DNA of 64,000 nt from Ilyomonas sp965219515 (GTDB lineage: Bacteria > Bacteroidota > Bacteroidia > Chitinophagales > Chitinophagaceae): the NCBI GenBank assembly GCA_965219515.1, contig OZ244776.1:3162001-3226000 (forward strand), given 5' to 3'. Below the pieces are notes generated by a model, which searched no databases, was not told where the DNA came from, and saw nothing but the letters and a program-made list of their open reading frames with translations. Within the stretch, counting starts at the first letter, position 1, and the number at the start of each line of letters is the position of its first letter. This document shows, in pieces, positions 17,168-26,119 of this stretch. The translations under genes were made by a program, and so were the position numbers.

Positions 17168-18694
17168 ATGATGCAGTTGCAAAAAGCCGCCTTGCCATCG
17201 CTCGCTTCTTATCATAACATTTGTCTTCCGTCAGATAACGTATGGCAACTTCCCGAAAAAATACTTCAGTTTGGCACCGGCGTACTGCTTCGCGGACTTA
17301 CTGATTACTATATCAATCATGCAAATAACAATGGTTTTTTTAACGGTAGAATTGTAGTTGTAAAGTCAACCGGTGGCGGACACGGCGATGAATTTGCAAC
17401 GCAGGATAATTTATATACGCATTGCATCAAAGGCATTGCTGCAGGCGAACTGCAGGAAAGCTATTATATAAATGCAGCCATCAGCCGGGTTATAAATGCA
17501 AATGATAATTGGCAGCAGGTTATGAAATGCGCTGCCAATCCGCAACTGCAAATCATCATTTCAAATACCACGGAAGTTGGCATCACCTTGCTGGAGACAG
17601 ATAGGATTTACGCTTTGCCGCCGCAGTCTTTTCCGGGAAAATTACTGGCTTTTTTATATGCCCGTTACAAAGCGTTTGATGGCAGCGGAGAAAGCGGCAT
17701 GATCATAATTCCTACCGAGCTGATTGTTGACAATGCTGTCAGATTAAAAGACATCGTTGTGCAGCTTGCCAAAATCAATCAGTTGGAAGATTCGTTTATT
17801 CATTGGCTGCTGTCGGCTAACGACTGGTGCAATTCTCTTGTTGACAGGATTGTGCCCGGCCTTTTGCCCGATAATGACAAACAGCAGCTTGCGCAAACAT
17901 TCGGATACACAGATAAGCTTGCCATTATGAGCGAACCGTATAATTTATGGGCGATTGAAACTGATAAGGAACGAACCCAACAATTATTATCTTTCCGCGA
18001 AAACAATGATGGCGTTATCATCACCCACAATATTCAAAAATACAGGGAACTGAAATTGCGATTGCTGAATGGTGCGCATACCTTTGGTTGCGGGCTTGCT
18101 TTTTTGTGCGGTTTCGATGTGGTAAATGCGGCGATGAAAAACGAGACGTTCAATCAGTTTTTCAGCCATTTGTTGTATCAGGAAATTATTCCCTGCATTG
18201 CGTCAAATCATATTGCTGAACAGGAAGCCAATGATTTTGCCGGAAGCGTTATCAACCGGTTTGCCAATCCGTTTATTCAGCATCGCTGGATAACCATCAC
18301 ATTGCAATACACAAATAAAATGAAATCGCGCTGCGTGCCTCTGATTGTAAAACATTATCAGCTTTCTTCACAGCCGCCCGCCTTTATGGCGCTTGGCTTT
18401 GCAGCGTATCTGTTGTTTATGAAAGCCGTATTAATAAAAGACAATAGTTATTATGGCGAAAGAAACGGGGAAACTTATCTGATACAAGACGATGAAGCGA
18501 AAAGATTTTATAATATATGGAGCAACAATGAGGCAGAAGAAGTGGTAGCGCAAACCCTTGCAGATGCAGTTTTGTGGGGTGCAGATTTAACTTTACTTCC
18601 GGGTTTCAAAAGTGAAGTATCCGGTTTTTTACGGCAATTTTTATCTGGCAGAACTTTGATGGAATTAATATCTTCGATAACAGATACAAAATAA
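17168..18694 (+). CDS. uxaB: Tagaturonate reductase (altronate oxidoreductase)
   Basis: A cytoplasmic NAD-dependent enzyme of the mannitol dehydrogenase family that interconverts D-tagaturonate and D-altronate in galacturonate breakdown. The N-terminal nucleotide-binding part shows ILQFGTGVLLRG, and the middle has NTTEVGI, a UxaB-type feature. DWCNSLVDRIVPG and the helix KLRLLNGAHTFGCGLAFLCG, with the catalytic Lys and His region, follow. The frame runs back to TTG 17108, but the double ATG at 17168/17171 (MMQLQKAALPSL) fits the family start and gives about 508 aa. UxaB is preferred to fructuronate reductase (UxuB) on these motifs, with some doubt. Confidence 0.85.
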   Translation: MMQLQKAALPSLASYHNICLPSDNVWQLPEKILQFGTGVLLRGLTDYYINHANNNGFFNGRIVVVKSTGGGHGDEFATQDNLYTHCIKGIAAGELQESYYINAAISRVINANDNWQQVMKCAANPQLQIIISNTTEVGITLLETDRIYALPPQSFPGKLLAFLYARYKAFDGSGESGMIIIPTELIVDNAVRLKDIVVQLAKINQLEDSFIHWLLSANDWCNSLVDRIVPGLLPDNDKQQLAQTFGYTDKLAIMSEPYNLWAIETDKERTQQLLSFRENNDGVIITHNIQKYRELKLRLLNGAHTFGCGLAFLCGFDVVNAAMKNETFNQFFSHLLYQEIIPCIASNHIAEQEANDFAGSVINRFANPFIQHRWITITLQYTNKMKSRCVPLIVKHYQLSSQPPAFMALGFAAYLLFMKAVLIKDNSYYGERNGETYLIQDDEAKRFYNIWSNNEAEEVVAQTLADAVLWGADLTLLPGFKSEVSGFLRQFLSGRTLMELISSITDTK

Positions 18695-18752
18695 AATATA
18701 GTTTCTTTATCTACTCCCTGTAAAAGGGTTTGGGTTGATGTCAATTAACAAC

Positions 18753-20201
18753 ATGAAACCATTTCTCAACAGCCATTTTTTACTTCAGAATAAAACGGCG
18801 CAATCACTGTATCACGGTTATGCCGCGCCGATGCCGATTATTGATTACCACTGTCATTTATCGCCACAGCAAATTGCCGGTGATACGCAGTTTGAAAATC
18901 TGACGCAAATATGGCTGTCGGGCGATCATTACAAGTGGCGCGCCATGCGTACCAACGGCGTTTCTGAAGATTACTGCACCGGCAACAAAACCGATTGGGA
19001 AAAATTTGAAAAATGGGCAGCTACCGTACCTTATACATTGCGAAATCCGCTCTATCACTGGACGCATCTTGAGTTGCAGCGATACTTTGGGGTACACAAT
19101 ATTTTAAACCCCGCCACCGCCGAAAAAATTTACCGTGAATGCGCCGAAAAATTAAACTCGCCCGACTATTCTGTGCGCAATCTGCTGCGTCGCATGAATG
19201 TAAAAATTATTTGCACCACCGACGATCCCACCGACACGCTGGAACATCATCAGACGTTGCGGAATGATGGCTTTGAAATACCGGTGCTGCCCGCGTTTCG
19301 ACCCGATAAAGCGATGGATGTAAGCAATACAAAAGCGTTTAATCAATATATAAAAAAGCTGGAAACCGTTTCTGATATTTCCGTTACTTCTTTTCAAGAT
19401 TACCTGTCAGCATTAAAAAGCCGCCACGATTTTTTTGCCGCTATGGGTTGCAAAACCAGCGATCACGGCCTGGAGAAAATATATGGGGCAGATTTTACCG
19501 AAACCGATGTAAACGCCATCTTCGTGCAATTGCGCCTGAATAAAGAAATTACGCTCGAACAGCAGCATGTGTTTAAAAGCGCCATGCTGCTTTATTTTGC
19601 CGAATGGGACCAGGAAAAAAACTGGGTGCAGCAATATCATCTTGGTGCTTTGCGCAACAACAATTCGCGCGCCCTGCAACAGCTTGGCGCAGATACCGGC
19701 TGGGATTCGGTCAGTGATGTTCCGCAGGCTGCATCGCTGGCAAAGTTTCTTGATAGTCTGGATAAAAAAAACAAGCTCGCCAAAACCATTTTATACAACC
19801 TGAACCCGGCCGATAATGAAGTGATGGCAACCATGACAGGCAATTTTAACGATGGCTCTGCGGCAGGTAAAATGCAATGGGGATCTGCCTGGTGGTTTTT
19901 AGATCAGAAAGACGGGATGAGAAAGCAAATTAATACGCTTTCCAACATGGGATTGATCAGTCGTTTTATTGGTATGCTTACCGATTCAAGAAGTTTTCTG
20001 TCTTACCCACGACACGAATATTTTCGGCGCATCTTATGCAATTTGTTTGGCGAAGAAATTGAAAACGGCGAACTGCCGGCTGATATGGAATGGACAGGCA
20101 AAATCATTCAGAATATTTGCTATTACAATGCAAAGCAATATTTCGGGTTTGATATAAATGAGACCGCTTTGCAAAAAGCTCACGACACAACGCATGAATA
20201 A
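18753..20201 (+). CDS. uxaC: Uronate isomerase
   Basis: Converts D-glucuronate to D-fructuronate and D-galacturonate to D-tagaturonate, the first step of the pathway. About 482 aa from the ATG at 18753 (MKPFLNSHFLL); an in-frame ATG at 18738 is the alternative. The amidohydrolase-like metal motif is IIDYHCHLSP near residue 30. TTDDPTDTLEHH, PAFRPDKAMD and the late SDSRSF-like segment (MLTDSRSFLSYPRHEYFRRILC) are diagnostic of UxaC. Its stop overlaps the kdgK start by 8 bases, implying translational coupling. Confidence 0.95.
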   Translation: MKPFLNSHFLLQNKTAQSLYHGYAAPMPIIDYHCHLSPQQIAGDTQFENLTQIWLSGDHYKWRAMRTNGVSEDYCTGNKTDWEKFEKWAATVPYTLRNPLYHWTHLELQRYFGVHNILNPATAEKIYRECAEKLNSPDYSVRNLLRRMNVKIICTTDDPTDTLEHHQTLRNDGFEIPVLPAFRPDKAMDVSNTKAFNQYIKKLETVSDISVTSFQDYLSALKSRHDFFAAMGCKTSDHGLEKIYGADFTETDVNAIFVQLRLNKEITLEQQHVFKSAMLLYFAEWDQEKNWVQQYHLGALRNNNSRALQQLGADTGWDSVSDVPQAASLAKFLDSLDKKNKLAKTILYNLNPADNEVMATMTGNFNDGSAAGKMQWGSAWWFLDQKDGMRKQINTLSNMGLISRFIGMLTDSRSFLSYPRHEYFRRILCNLFGEEIENGELPADMEWTGKIIQNICYYNAKQYFGFDINETALQKAHDTTHE

Positions 20202-21216
20202 AATTGTTTGTTTCGGAGAATTGTTGCTGCGGCTGTCGCCCGACATCAATGGCGAGTGGATACAATCTGCTGCGATGCCCGTTTATGTTGGCGGTGCAGA
20301 ATTAAACGTAGCTACCGCGCTTGCCAACTGGCAGATGCCGGTGAAATACATTACCGCATTGCCCGACAATTTATTATCTCAACACCTGCACGTTTACCTG
20401 CGGCAAAAAGGTATTGACGACAGTGGTATTTACCAGGCAGGCAATCGAATCGGCGCATATTATATGCCGCAGGGCAGCGACCTGAAACATGCGGCGGTTA
20501 TTTACGATCGCGCTCATTCTTCTTTTGCGCAACTGCAACCCGGCATGATTGACTGGAACAATGTATTGCAGAATGCAGACTGGTTTCATTTCAGCGCCAT
20601 TACGCCGGCATTAAACGAAACTCTTGCACTTGTTTGTAAAGAAGCGGTAGAAGCGGCAACAAAAAAAGGCATTATGATTTCGGTTGATTTGAATTACCGC
20701 GCAAAGCTGTGGCAATACGGCAGGAAACCTTATGAAATAATGCCCGGTCTGGTAGCGCATTGTGATGTAATTATGGGTAACCTCTGGAGCGCGGAATCAT
20801 TGCTGAACATCGCCGTTGATACGGATATTCATGCAAAAGGAACAAAAGAAAACTATTTGCATCATGCTTCGCAAACAGCAGGCGAAATCAGGCGGCAATT
20901 CAGGCAATGCACCATCGTTGCGCAAACATTCCGCTTTGATGAAGAAAACGGCATCCGGTATTACGGTGCTGTTGACGCGGGCAACACACAACATGTATCG
21001 CCGGAATTTTGCAGTAAAAAAACGGCAGACAAAGCCGGCAGCGGCGATTGTTTTATGGCAGGTTTGATTTACGGCTTGCGGCAGCCTTATTCTTTACAGC
21101 AGACGGTAGATTTTGCAGCGGCGGCGGCATTTGGCAAATTGCACGAAACAGGCGACAGCACGAAACAAATGATAGCAGACATTGAAAACATACTAAACCG
21201 GTTTGTATGCAAATAA
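20194..21216 (+). CDS. kdgK: 2-dehydro-3-deoxygluconokinase
   Basis: PfkB-family kinase that phosphorylates 2-keto-3-deoxygluconate to KDPG. The start at ATG 20194 (MNKIVCFGELLLRLSPD) gives 340 aa, and a longer frame to 20158 would overlap uxaC heavily. The N-terminal substrate motif GGAELNVATALANW and the C-terminal PfkB signature DKAGSGDCFMAGLIYG, with the catalytic Asp, are both present. It overlaps uxaC by 8 bases and kdgA by 10, so the three are one transcript. Confidence 0.92.
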   Translation: MNKIVCFGELLLRLSPDINGEWIQSAAMPVYVGGAELNVATALANWQMPVKYITALPDNLLSQHLHVYLRQKGIDDSGIYQAGNRIGAYYMPQGSDLKHAAVIYDRAHSSFAQLQPGMIDWNNVLQNADWFHFSAITPALNETLALVCKEAVEAATKKGIMISVDLNYRAKLWQYGRKPYEIMPGLVAHCDVIMGNLWSAESLLNIAVDTDIHAKGTKENYLHHASQTAGEIRRQFRQCTIVAQTFRFDEENGIRYYGAVDAGNTQHVSPEFCSKKTADKAGSGDCFMAGLIYGLRQPYSLQQTVDFAAAAAFGKLHETGDSTKQMIADIENILNRFVCK

Positions 21217-21884
21217 CAGACGATGCAATAGCAACCATTCAGGAACAGGGCATATTGCCTTTGTATTATGATGATGACAAAGAAGTGTCCGTTTCGGTGC
21301 TGAGAGCATTGTATCAGGCAGGCATCAAAGCGGTAGAATACACTAACCGCGGCGCTTACGCGTTTGAGAACTTTAATGCCATGAAAGCGCTATGCCAACA
21401 GGAAATGCCTGACATGAAGCTTGGTATCGGTACCATAAAAAATGTGGACGACGCCAAACGCTTTGCCGCAGCCGGTGCCGATTTTATCATTTGCCCCGGT
21501 GTTGTTCCTGCCATAGCAGACGTTGCAAAAAACGCCCGCATATCGTGGATACCCGGTTGCTTAACGCCTACCGAAATTATTATGGCAGAACAATGCGGCG
21601 CAAAGCTGGTAAAGCTGTTTCCCGGCAGCCTTTTGGGCGCATCGTATGTGTCGGCCATCAAAGATATTTTTCCCGATTTGCTGTTTATGCCAACCGGCGG
21701 CGTGGAAATAACCGAAGGCAACATCAGCGGCTGGCTGAAAGCCGGTGTTTGCGCAGTGGGTTTGGGCAGCAAAGTCATCAGTAAAGAATTGCTAAAACAA
21801 AAAGATTACAAAACAATCGGAGACAAAGCGAAAGAAGCGTTGAATCTGGTAGCCAGGCTGAGAAATTCACTTGCCGGAACTTGA
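21207..21884 (+). CDS. kdgA: KDPG/KHG aldolase
   Basis: Class I aldolase cleaving 2-keto-3-deoxy-6-phosphogluconate to pyruvate and glyceraldehyde 3-phosphate, the last step of the hexuronate and Entner-Doudoroff route. It is 225 aa. The catalytic Glu lies in KAVEYTNRG, the Schiff-base Lys in LVKLFPGS near residue 135, and the phosphate site in PTGGVEI. GAGADFIICPGV-type and WIPGCLTPTE strands complete the barrel. It is the last gene of the operon. The altronate dehydratase (UxaA) needed between UxaB and KdgK is not in the window. Confidence 0.94.
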   Translation: MQITDDAIATIQEQGILPLYYDDDKEVSVSVLRALYQAGIKAVEYTNRGAYAFENFNAMKALCQQEMPDMKLGIGTIKNVDDAKRFAAAGADFIICPGVVPAIADVAKNARISWIPGCLTPTEIIMAEQCGAKLVKLFPGSLLGASYVSAIKDIFPDLLFMPTGGVEITEGNISGWLKAGVCAVGLGSKVISKELLKQKDYKTIGDKAKEALNLVARLRNSLAGT

Positions 21885-22222
21885 GTTTTTGGTATTGTCT
21901 CAGTTTCAAAAAATAACACTCACAGATGCCGCAGATGAACACAGATATGATACAGCCTCTTGATGAAATCTGTAAGACAATATTCAAAGTGATACATGAC
22001 TAATTTTTTATACAAGCGATTGTTTTTGCGAACCTTTCCGGCTTGCGTTTTTTTTATATCATTTGAATAATGAAATCAGTCTGAATCATATTATCAATAT
22101 TCAATCTCATCCTGGCTTTCAATATCACAATATTCAATACATCTCCTTCTAATATTTTTTTTCATACTAAATAAAAGCCCTCGTAAAAACGAAGGCCGGT
22201 TATATATGCTTATGAGAAAACG
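21885..22222. other. Non-coding region between kdgA and the barrel gene
   Basis: Contains a CACAGAT-type repeat fragment (about 21920-21945), related to the one at 33-107. It also has a run of eight T at about 22048 preceded by a weak CAAGC/GCTTG stem that may end the kdgA transcript, and the minus-strand terminator listed separately. No gene was seen. Confidence 0.45.
22166..22197 (-). terminator. Terminator of the minus-strand barrel gene
   Basis: On the minus strand GGCCTTCG and CGAGGGC form a stem around a T-rich loop, followed by TTTTATTTAG. It lies 26 bases after the stop codon of the 22223-24724 gene. Confidence 0.6.
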
Positions 22223-24724
22223 CTATTGCTGACCACCCGATTTTACGCGGTTGGTTTCATCATCCGCGCCCGTGTTTCTGCGGCGCGACGGCTGATTGTT
22301 TGCCTTTCCAAAACGATAGGTGAACGTAAGGTTTACTCTCCGGTTATCCCACCTGGCGTCAATAAGCGTAAGACCTTTGTCTAAATTGGTGCTGCCTTTA
22401 AAACGAGCAAGCGCAAACGGGTCTCTTATATTTACCCGCACCGTTCCCTTATCCTTTAAAATCTGTTTGCCCGCGCCGAAAGAAAACATGCCCATCGGCT
22501 GCGCTAAAATGGCGCTGCTCACCAGTTGCTTAGAGTTAAACCATCCGCTTACTTCACCGCTCCATCCTTTGCCCCAGGTAAACTGATTGCTTAAATTACC
22601 GTTAAAAGCCGTTGTGTTTACATCAATGTCTTCATTGTCAATCGCGCCTTTGTAATGATTGGTAAATGCGTTTGCATATACATTCAGCGTCCACCATTTC
22701 AGCAGATGTTTGTTGTAGCTTACCGATAAGCCGGCATTATCGCTCGACGCTATGTTTTGCGAAGTTTGAAACGTGGTGTAATTAGAATCGTTACCCAATT
22801 TTTTACTAATGAGCACATCGTTTATAATGTCGGACGTATGTGTATAATTTACCGATACATTCAACTCGCCTTTGTAGTTATAGCTTAGTTCGATGTTATG
22901 GCTAAACTGCGGCTGCAGCAACGGGTTTCCCTGCTGGTAAGTATAGCGGTCAAGCTGTTCCTGAAAGGGGTTCAGCGATTCGTAATCGGGTCGCTCAATT
23001 CTTCTTCCGTACGACAAGGCAAACGTGTTGCTGTCGTTCATTTTATAAGAAAAATAAGAGGTGGGAAACAGCTTGGTATAGTTCTTATGAAACGTTGCGT
23101 TTTGCGTCATCTGGTTGCCGTCAACAATGGTTTGCTCGGCGCGCAAGCCAAGCTGAACGCCCCATTTTTTTAGTTGCCTGTTTACATTTACATACGCCGC
23201 ATTGATGTTTTCTTTATAAATAAAATGATTGCTTCGCGACGTGTCGGTTTTCCAGATGCCGCCGTTAGGATTCAACGAATCAAACAAGGTATATCGCGCA
23301 TCATTATCCGTTTTCACATAGCTCAGTTTAATACCGGCTTCCAGCGTTGCGTTCTTTTTCATCGGGTGATGAAAATCACTTTTGAAAGTATAAATGTCAA
23401 TGTCGGAAGGCAGATTCCCGCGTAACAGATACGGGTTCGGATTTGCGGGATCTTTGGTATCAATCAAAATATTTTTGGCGTCGTATAAATAATTGTTGGA
23501 AAACTGGTTGCCGCCGGCATTATAAAATACATAATCGGCATCGGCTGTCAGTTCGGTTCCGCTCGTATCAAGCTTTTGCTGAAAATTGAGGTTAAAGCCA
23601 AGGTTTGTCCAGGTGTTTTTATTTTGCGATGCTGCGCTGTTGTACTGAACAAATGTTTTCAGGCTGTCATAAATGTCAGACCGCGATGTAGAGCCGAATT
23701 GATCATCCCGGATATTGCCGGTAACAGCCGCACCGATTGTTGTTTTTTTATTGGCAAAAAAATCGGCGCCAGCCTTAAAGTTTTGCGGCCGGCCGCTATA
23801 ATGACCTTGCGTAAACTGATAGCTGTAACGGTCATAATTGGCAGCGCGGGTTGCCCGCGAATTTCTGTCTATGTGAAGATCATTAAAACCTTCCCAGCGC
23901 GAGTAGCCATAATTGGCAAACAGGTTCACTTTATTCTTACGCCAGTTTAGGTTAAGGCTGTTGGTAGTTTTAAAATATTTGGCAAAAATGGCGGTGGCAG
24001 AAATATTGCCGTTAAAACCAGCCGTTTTTGTCTTTTTTGTTTTGATATTGATGACGCCCGAATTGCCCGAAGCATCGTATTTTGAAGAAGGCTGGCTCAT
24101 CAGTTCTATCTGGTCAATCTGGTTGGCGCTCAGATTTTTTAAGTAATTGGCCAAGTCCTGCCCGCTCAGATACGTTTGCTTGCCGTCAATTAAAATAATT
24201 ACGCCCTGCTTACCTTTCAGGCTGATGTTGTCATTATTATCTATGGTTACGCCCGGCGATTTTTCCAATATTTCCAATGCCGTTAAGCCGGTGTTGGTGG
24301 CCGACGCATCTACGTTTACAACGGTTTTATCTATTTTATTTTCTATCAGCGGCCGCTTGCTGGTAACAACAACCGCATTACCAGTCGTTGCCTCTTTCGC
24401 TATGAGACTTACACCAGGCAAAGTAAAGTTTTGACCGGCGCCGGCAGAAAAAACGGGGCTGTAATATTTTTGAAAAGTAATGGCATCAACACTTATCAGA
24501 TAGCGATTACCGGCAATGGCTTTTTCAAAGGCAAAATGCCCGTCTTTATCTGTAATGACAATCTTAAAAAGCGATGAATCTGTGGCTTGCAAAAGGCTTA
24601 CCGTGGCGGCATCCACAGCTTTACCGGCCGCTTTCACATTTCCCGTAATGGTAGCTGGCGAAGTTTGCGAATAGCTGTTTTGAACAGCCATAAATAACAG
24701 GAGGAGAACGAGTAACGGTTTCAT
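22223..24724 (-). CDS. Outer-membrane beta-barrel protein, TonB-receptor-like (OMP_b-brl_3 type)
   Basis: An 833-aa protein with a signal peptide (MKPLLVLLLLFMAVQNSYSQ) and a CarboxypepD_reg-like domain (about 25-105, TSPATITGNVKAAGKAVDAA). A plug-like region (LEILEKSPGVTIDNNDNISLKGKQ, then LIDGKQTYLSG) and a long barrel follow. The C-terminus is a basic, polar tail (NNQPSRRRNTGADDE) rather than an aromatic last residue. This class is abundant in Bacteroidota, and its cargo is usually unknown. Two dyad sequences directly upstream suggest control by a dimeric repressor. It has no operon partner here. Confidence 0.75.
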   Translation of the reverse strand: MKPLLVLLLLFMAVQNSYSQTSPATITGNVKAAGKAVDAATVSLLQATDSSLFKIVITDKDGHFAFEKAIAGNRYLISVDAITFQKYYSPVFSAGAGQNFTLPGVSLIAKEATTGNAVVVTSKRPLIENKIDKTVVNVDASATNTGLTALEILEKSPGVTIDNNDNISLKGKQGVIILIDGKQTYLSGQDLANYLKNLSANQIDQIELMSQPSSKYDASGNSGVINIKTKKTKTAGFNGNISATAIFAKYFKTTNSLNLNWRKNKVNLFANYGYSRWEGFNDLHIDRNSRATRAANYDRYSYQFTQGHYSGRPQNFKAGADFFANKKTTIGAAVTGNIRDDQFGSTSRSDIYDSLKTFVQYNSAASQNKNTWTNLGFNLNFQQKLDTSGTELTADADYVFYNAGGNQFSNNYLYDAKNILIDTKDPANPNPYLLRGNLPSDIDIYTFKSDFHHPMKKNATLEAGIKLSYVKTDNDARYTLFDSLNPNGGIWKTDTSRSNHFIYKENINAAYVNVNRQLKKWGVQLGLRAEQTIVDGNQMTQNATFHKNYTKLFPTSYFSYKMNDSNTFALSYGRRIERPDYESLNPFQEQLDRYTYQQGNPLLQPQFSHNIELSYNYKGELNVSVNYTHTSDIINDVLISKKLGNDSNYTTFQTSQNIASSDNAGLSVSYNKHLLKWWTLNVYANAFTNHYKGAIDNEDIDVNTTAFNGNLSNQFTWGKGWSGEVSGWFNSKQLVSSAILAQPMGMFSFGAGKQILKDKGTVRVNIRDPFALARFKGSTNLDKGLTLIDARWDNRRVNLTFTYRFGKANNQPSRRRNTGADDETNRVKSGGQQ

Positions 24725-24755
24725 AAAAACAGTATTAATTTCAGTGCAAAATTTC

Positions 24756-24774
24756 TACTATGTTTTGCATAGTA
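24756..24774. promoter_or_regulatory. Dyad operator candidate TACTATG-n5-CATAGTA
   Basis: Perfect 7-base arms with a 5-base spacer lie 32 bases upstream of the barrel gene start, where a repressor would block transcription. Confidence 0.4.
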
Positions 24775-24791
24775 CATGTTATTGCTATGAA

Positions 24792-24810
24792 CGGTAATAT
24801 AATATTACCG
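24792..24810. promoter_or_regulatory. Dyad operator candidate CGGTAATAT-n1-ATATTACCG
   Basis: Perfect 9-base arms around a single central A, 68 bases upstream of the same gene and 18 bases beyond the first dyad. Confidence 0.4.
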
Positions 24811-25279
24811 GTGGTACGTTGTTGCTTACGTTTTGTTACGCGATTGTGATGAAAGGAAACGGGAAAGGATGAATGAAAATGAAGAAGGCAAATGATCTGA
24901 ATTTATTGATATTAGCAGTTAATGTTTATTCTGAAATGATGATTTGTTATAAGAATTAAACTGATTTTTTCTCACAAATAACACTGATAAAGTCACTCAC
25001 CACATCATCAGTTTCTCATTGCCCGTGCCATCGTCCTGCTTGGCCTGCCATCTTAGGTTTACTTACAAAGCGGATGCTTTGTGATATTAGGTTAAGCGCA
25101 ACGCTTGCACCAGCAAGAGAGCCATAAACCCGGTAAAACAGCCGGACTATTTTATATATGGCTTGACAATAAGTTATAACAAAAGGGATTGGCCTGATTT
25201 TACCTTCTATGTATCGGTTAGCCTACTTCACTCCGATGCAATATGTCATTGGTATTTCTCATCATCAAAAAACACCATT
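24811..25279. other. Non-coding region upstream of the rhodopsin gene
   Basis: About 470 bases with a CTCACAAATAACACTGATA repeat remnant near 24970. The rhodopsin frame is open back to 25163, but the residues before 25280 do not look like a rhodopsin N-terminus, so this stretch should hold its promoter. No clear promoter match was found. Confidence 0.45.
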
Positions 25280-26119
25280 ATGGATTTTTCAGATTCATTT
25301 GTGCCTGCCGCAGGCAGCGTAGGCATTTTGCCTATGCTTACCTATTTTTTTCTTATTGTATCAGCCTATGCCTTTGCGGCCAGTTTTTTATTTTCTTATC
25401 TGTCTAAAACAAGTGTAGCGCCCGAACATCGCGTGTCGCGATATTATTCAGCTATCATTGCTGCCATAGCAGGCATCTCCTACTTACTAATCTCACATTT
25501 CTATCACTATGCACTAAAAGACGTTGCGCATACGTCTGATCAAAACCAGCGCGACCAGATTTTCCGCAACGCTTACAATGCCATCGGTCAGCTTCGTTAT
25601 ATGGATTGGACTATTACAACGCCCTTATTATTAATGAAAATGGTAAGCATGTTACGGATACAACCACATCATGAAAAAACCATTATTGCTGTTTTGTTGC
25701 TGGCTGATGTATTTATGATTGTAACCGGCTATATTGGCGAACAGCAGCTGGATGCCAATGGAAATATTATGGTGGCCAACAAGCTGATTTGGGGTGCGAT
25801 TTCTACAATTGGTTATGTCATTATCCCAATTCTGTTGTTTCAGTTATGGAAAAAATATAAAGATGTTGTTCATCCTTTAGAAAAAAATGCTTTTAAGCTA
25901 ATGGCGTTGAGCACCGTTACTACCTGGGGCATTTATCCGATCGGCTATATCTTATCAACCTTTCAATCGGTTGATGTAAACTATATACAAATCGGGTTTT
26001 CAATCGGCGATGTCATTAATAAAGTTGGCTTGGGCTTTATCGCTTATATAACGGCCAAACGACTGATTGAAAAAAGACTTCCTGAAGACAGTACCATGAA
26101 AGAACACATTGTGGCTTAG
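25280..26119 (+). CDS. Microbial (type I) rhodopsin, proton pump type with a D-T-K motif
   Basis: A 279-aa seven-helix retinal protein of the inner membrane, from the ATG at 25280 (MDFSDSFVPAAG). Helix C reads RYMDWTITTPLLLMK. Asp109 is the Schiff-base proton acceptor position, Thr113 the usual Thr, and Lys120 sits at the proton-donor position (Asp96 in bacteriorhodopsin, Glu108 in proteorhodopsin). Helix G has IGDVINKVG with Asp244 and the retinal Lys248. His73 aligns, through the RVS motif, with the proteorhodopsin His75. The residue eight after Asp109 is Leu, which in proteorhodopsins predicts green absorption. The D-T-K triad is known from the Exiguobacterium sibiricum rhodopsin, where the Lys is the donor. 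The B-C loop is longer than in proteorhodopsin. The stop codon directly abuts the convergent blh stop. Confidence 0.93.
   Translation: MDFSDSFVPAAGSVGILPMLTYFFLIVSAYAFAASFLFSYLSKTSVAPEHRVSRYYSAIIAAIAGISYLLISHFYHYALKDVAHTSDQNQRDQIFRNAYNAIGQLRYMDWTITTPLLLMKMVSMLRIQPHHEKTIIAVLLLADVFMIVTGYIGEQQLDANGNIMVANKLIWGAISTIGYVIIPILLFQLWKKYKDVVHPLEKNAFKLMALSTVTTWGIYPIGYILSTFQSVDVNYIQIGFSIGDVINKVGLGFIAYITAKRLIEKRLPEDSTMKEHIVA

Noticed and set aside
25163..25279. 39-residue N-terminal extension of the rhodopsin
   Set aside because: It starts at a non-ATG codon and lacks the features of a rhodopsin leader. The ATG at 25280 gives a normal length.
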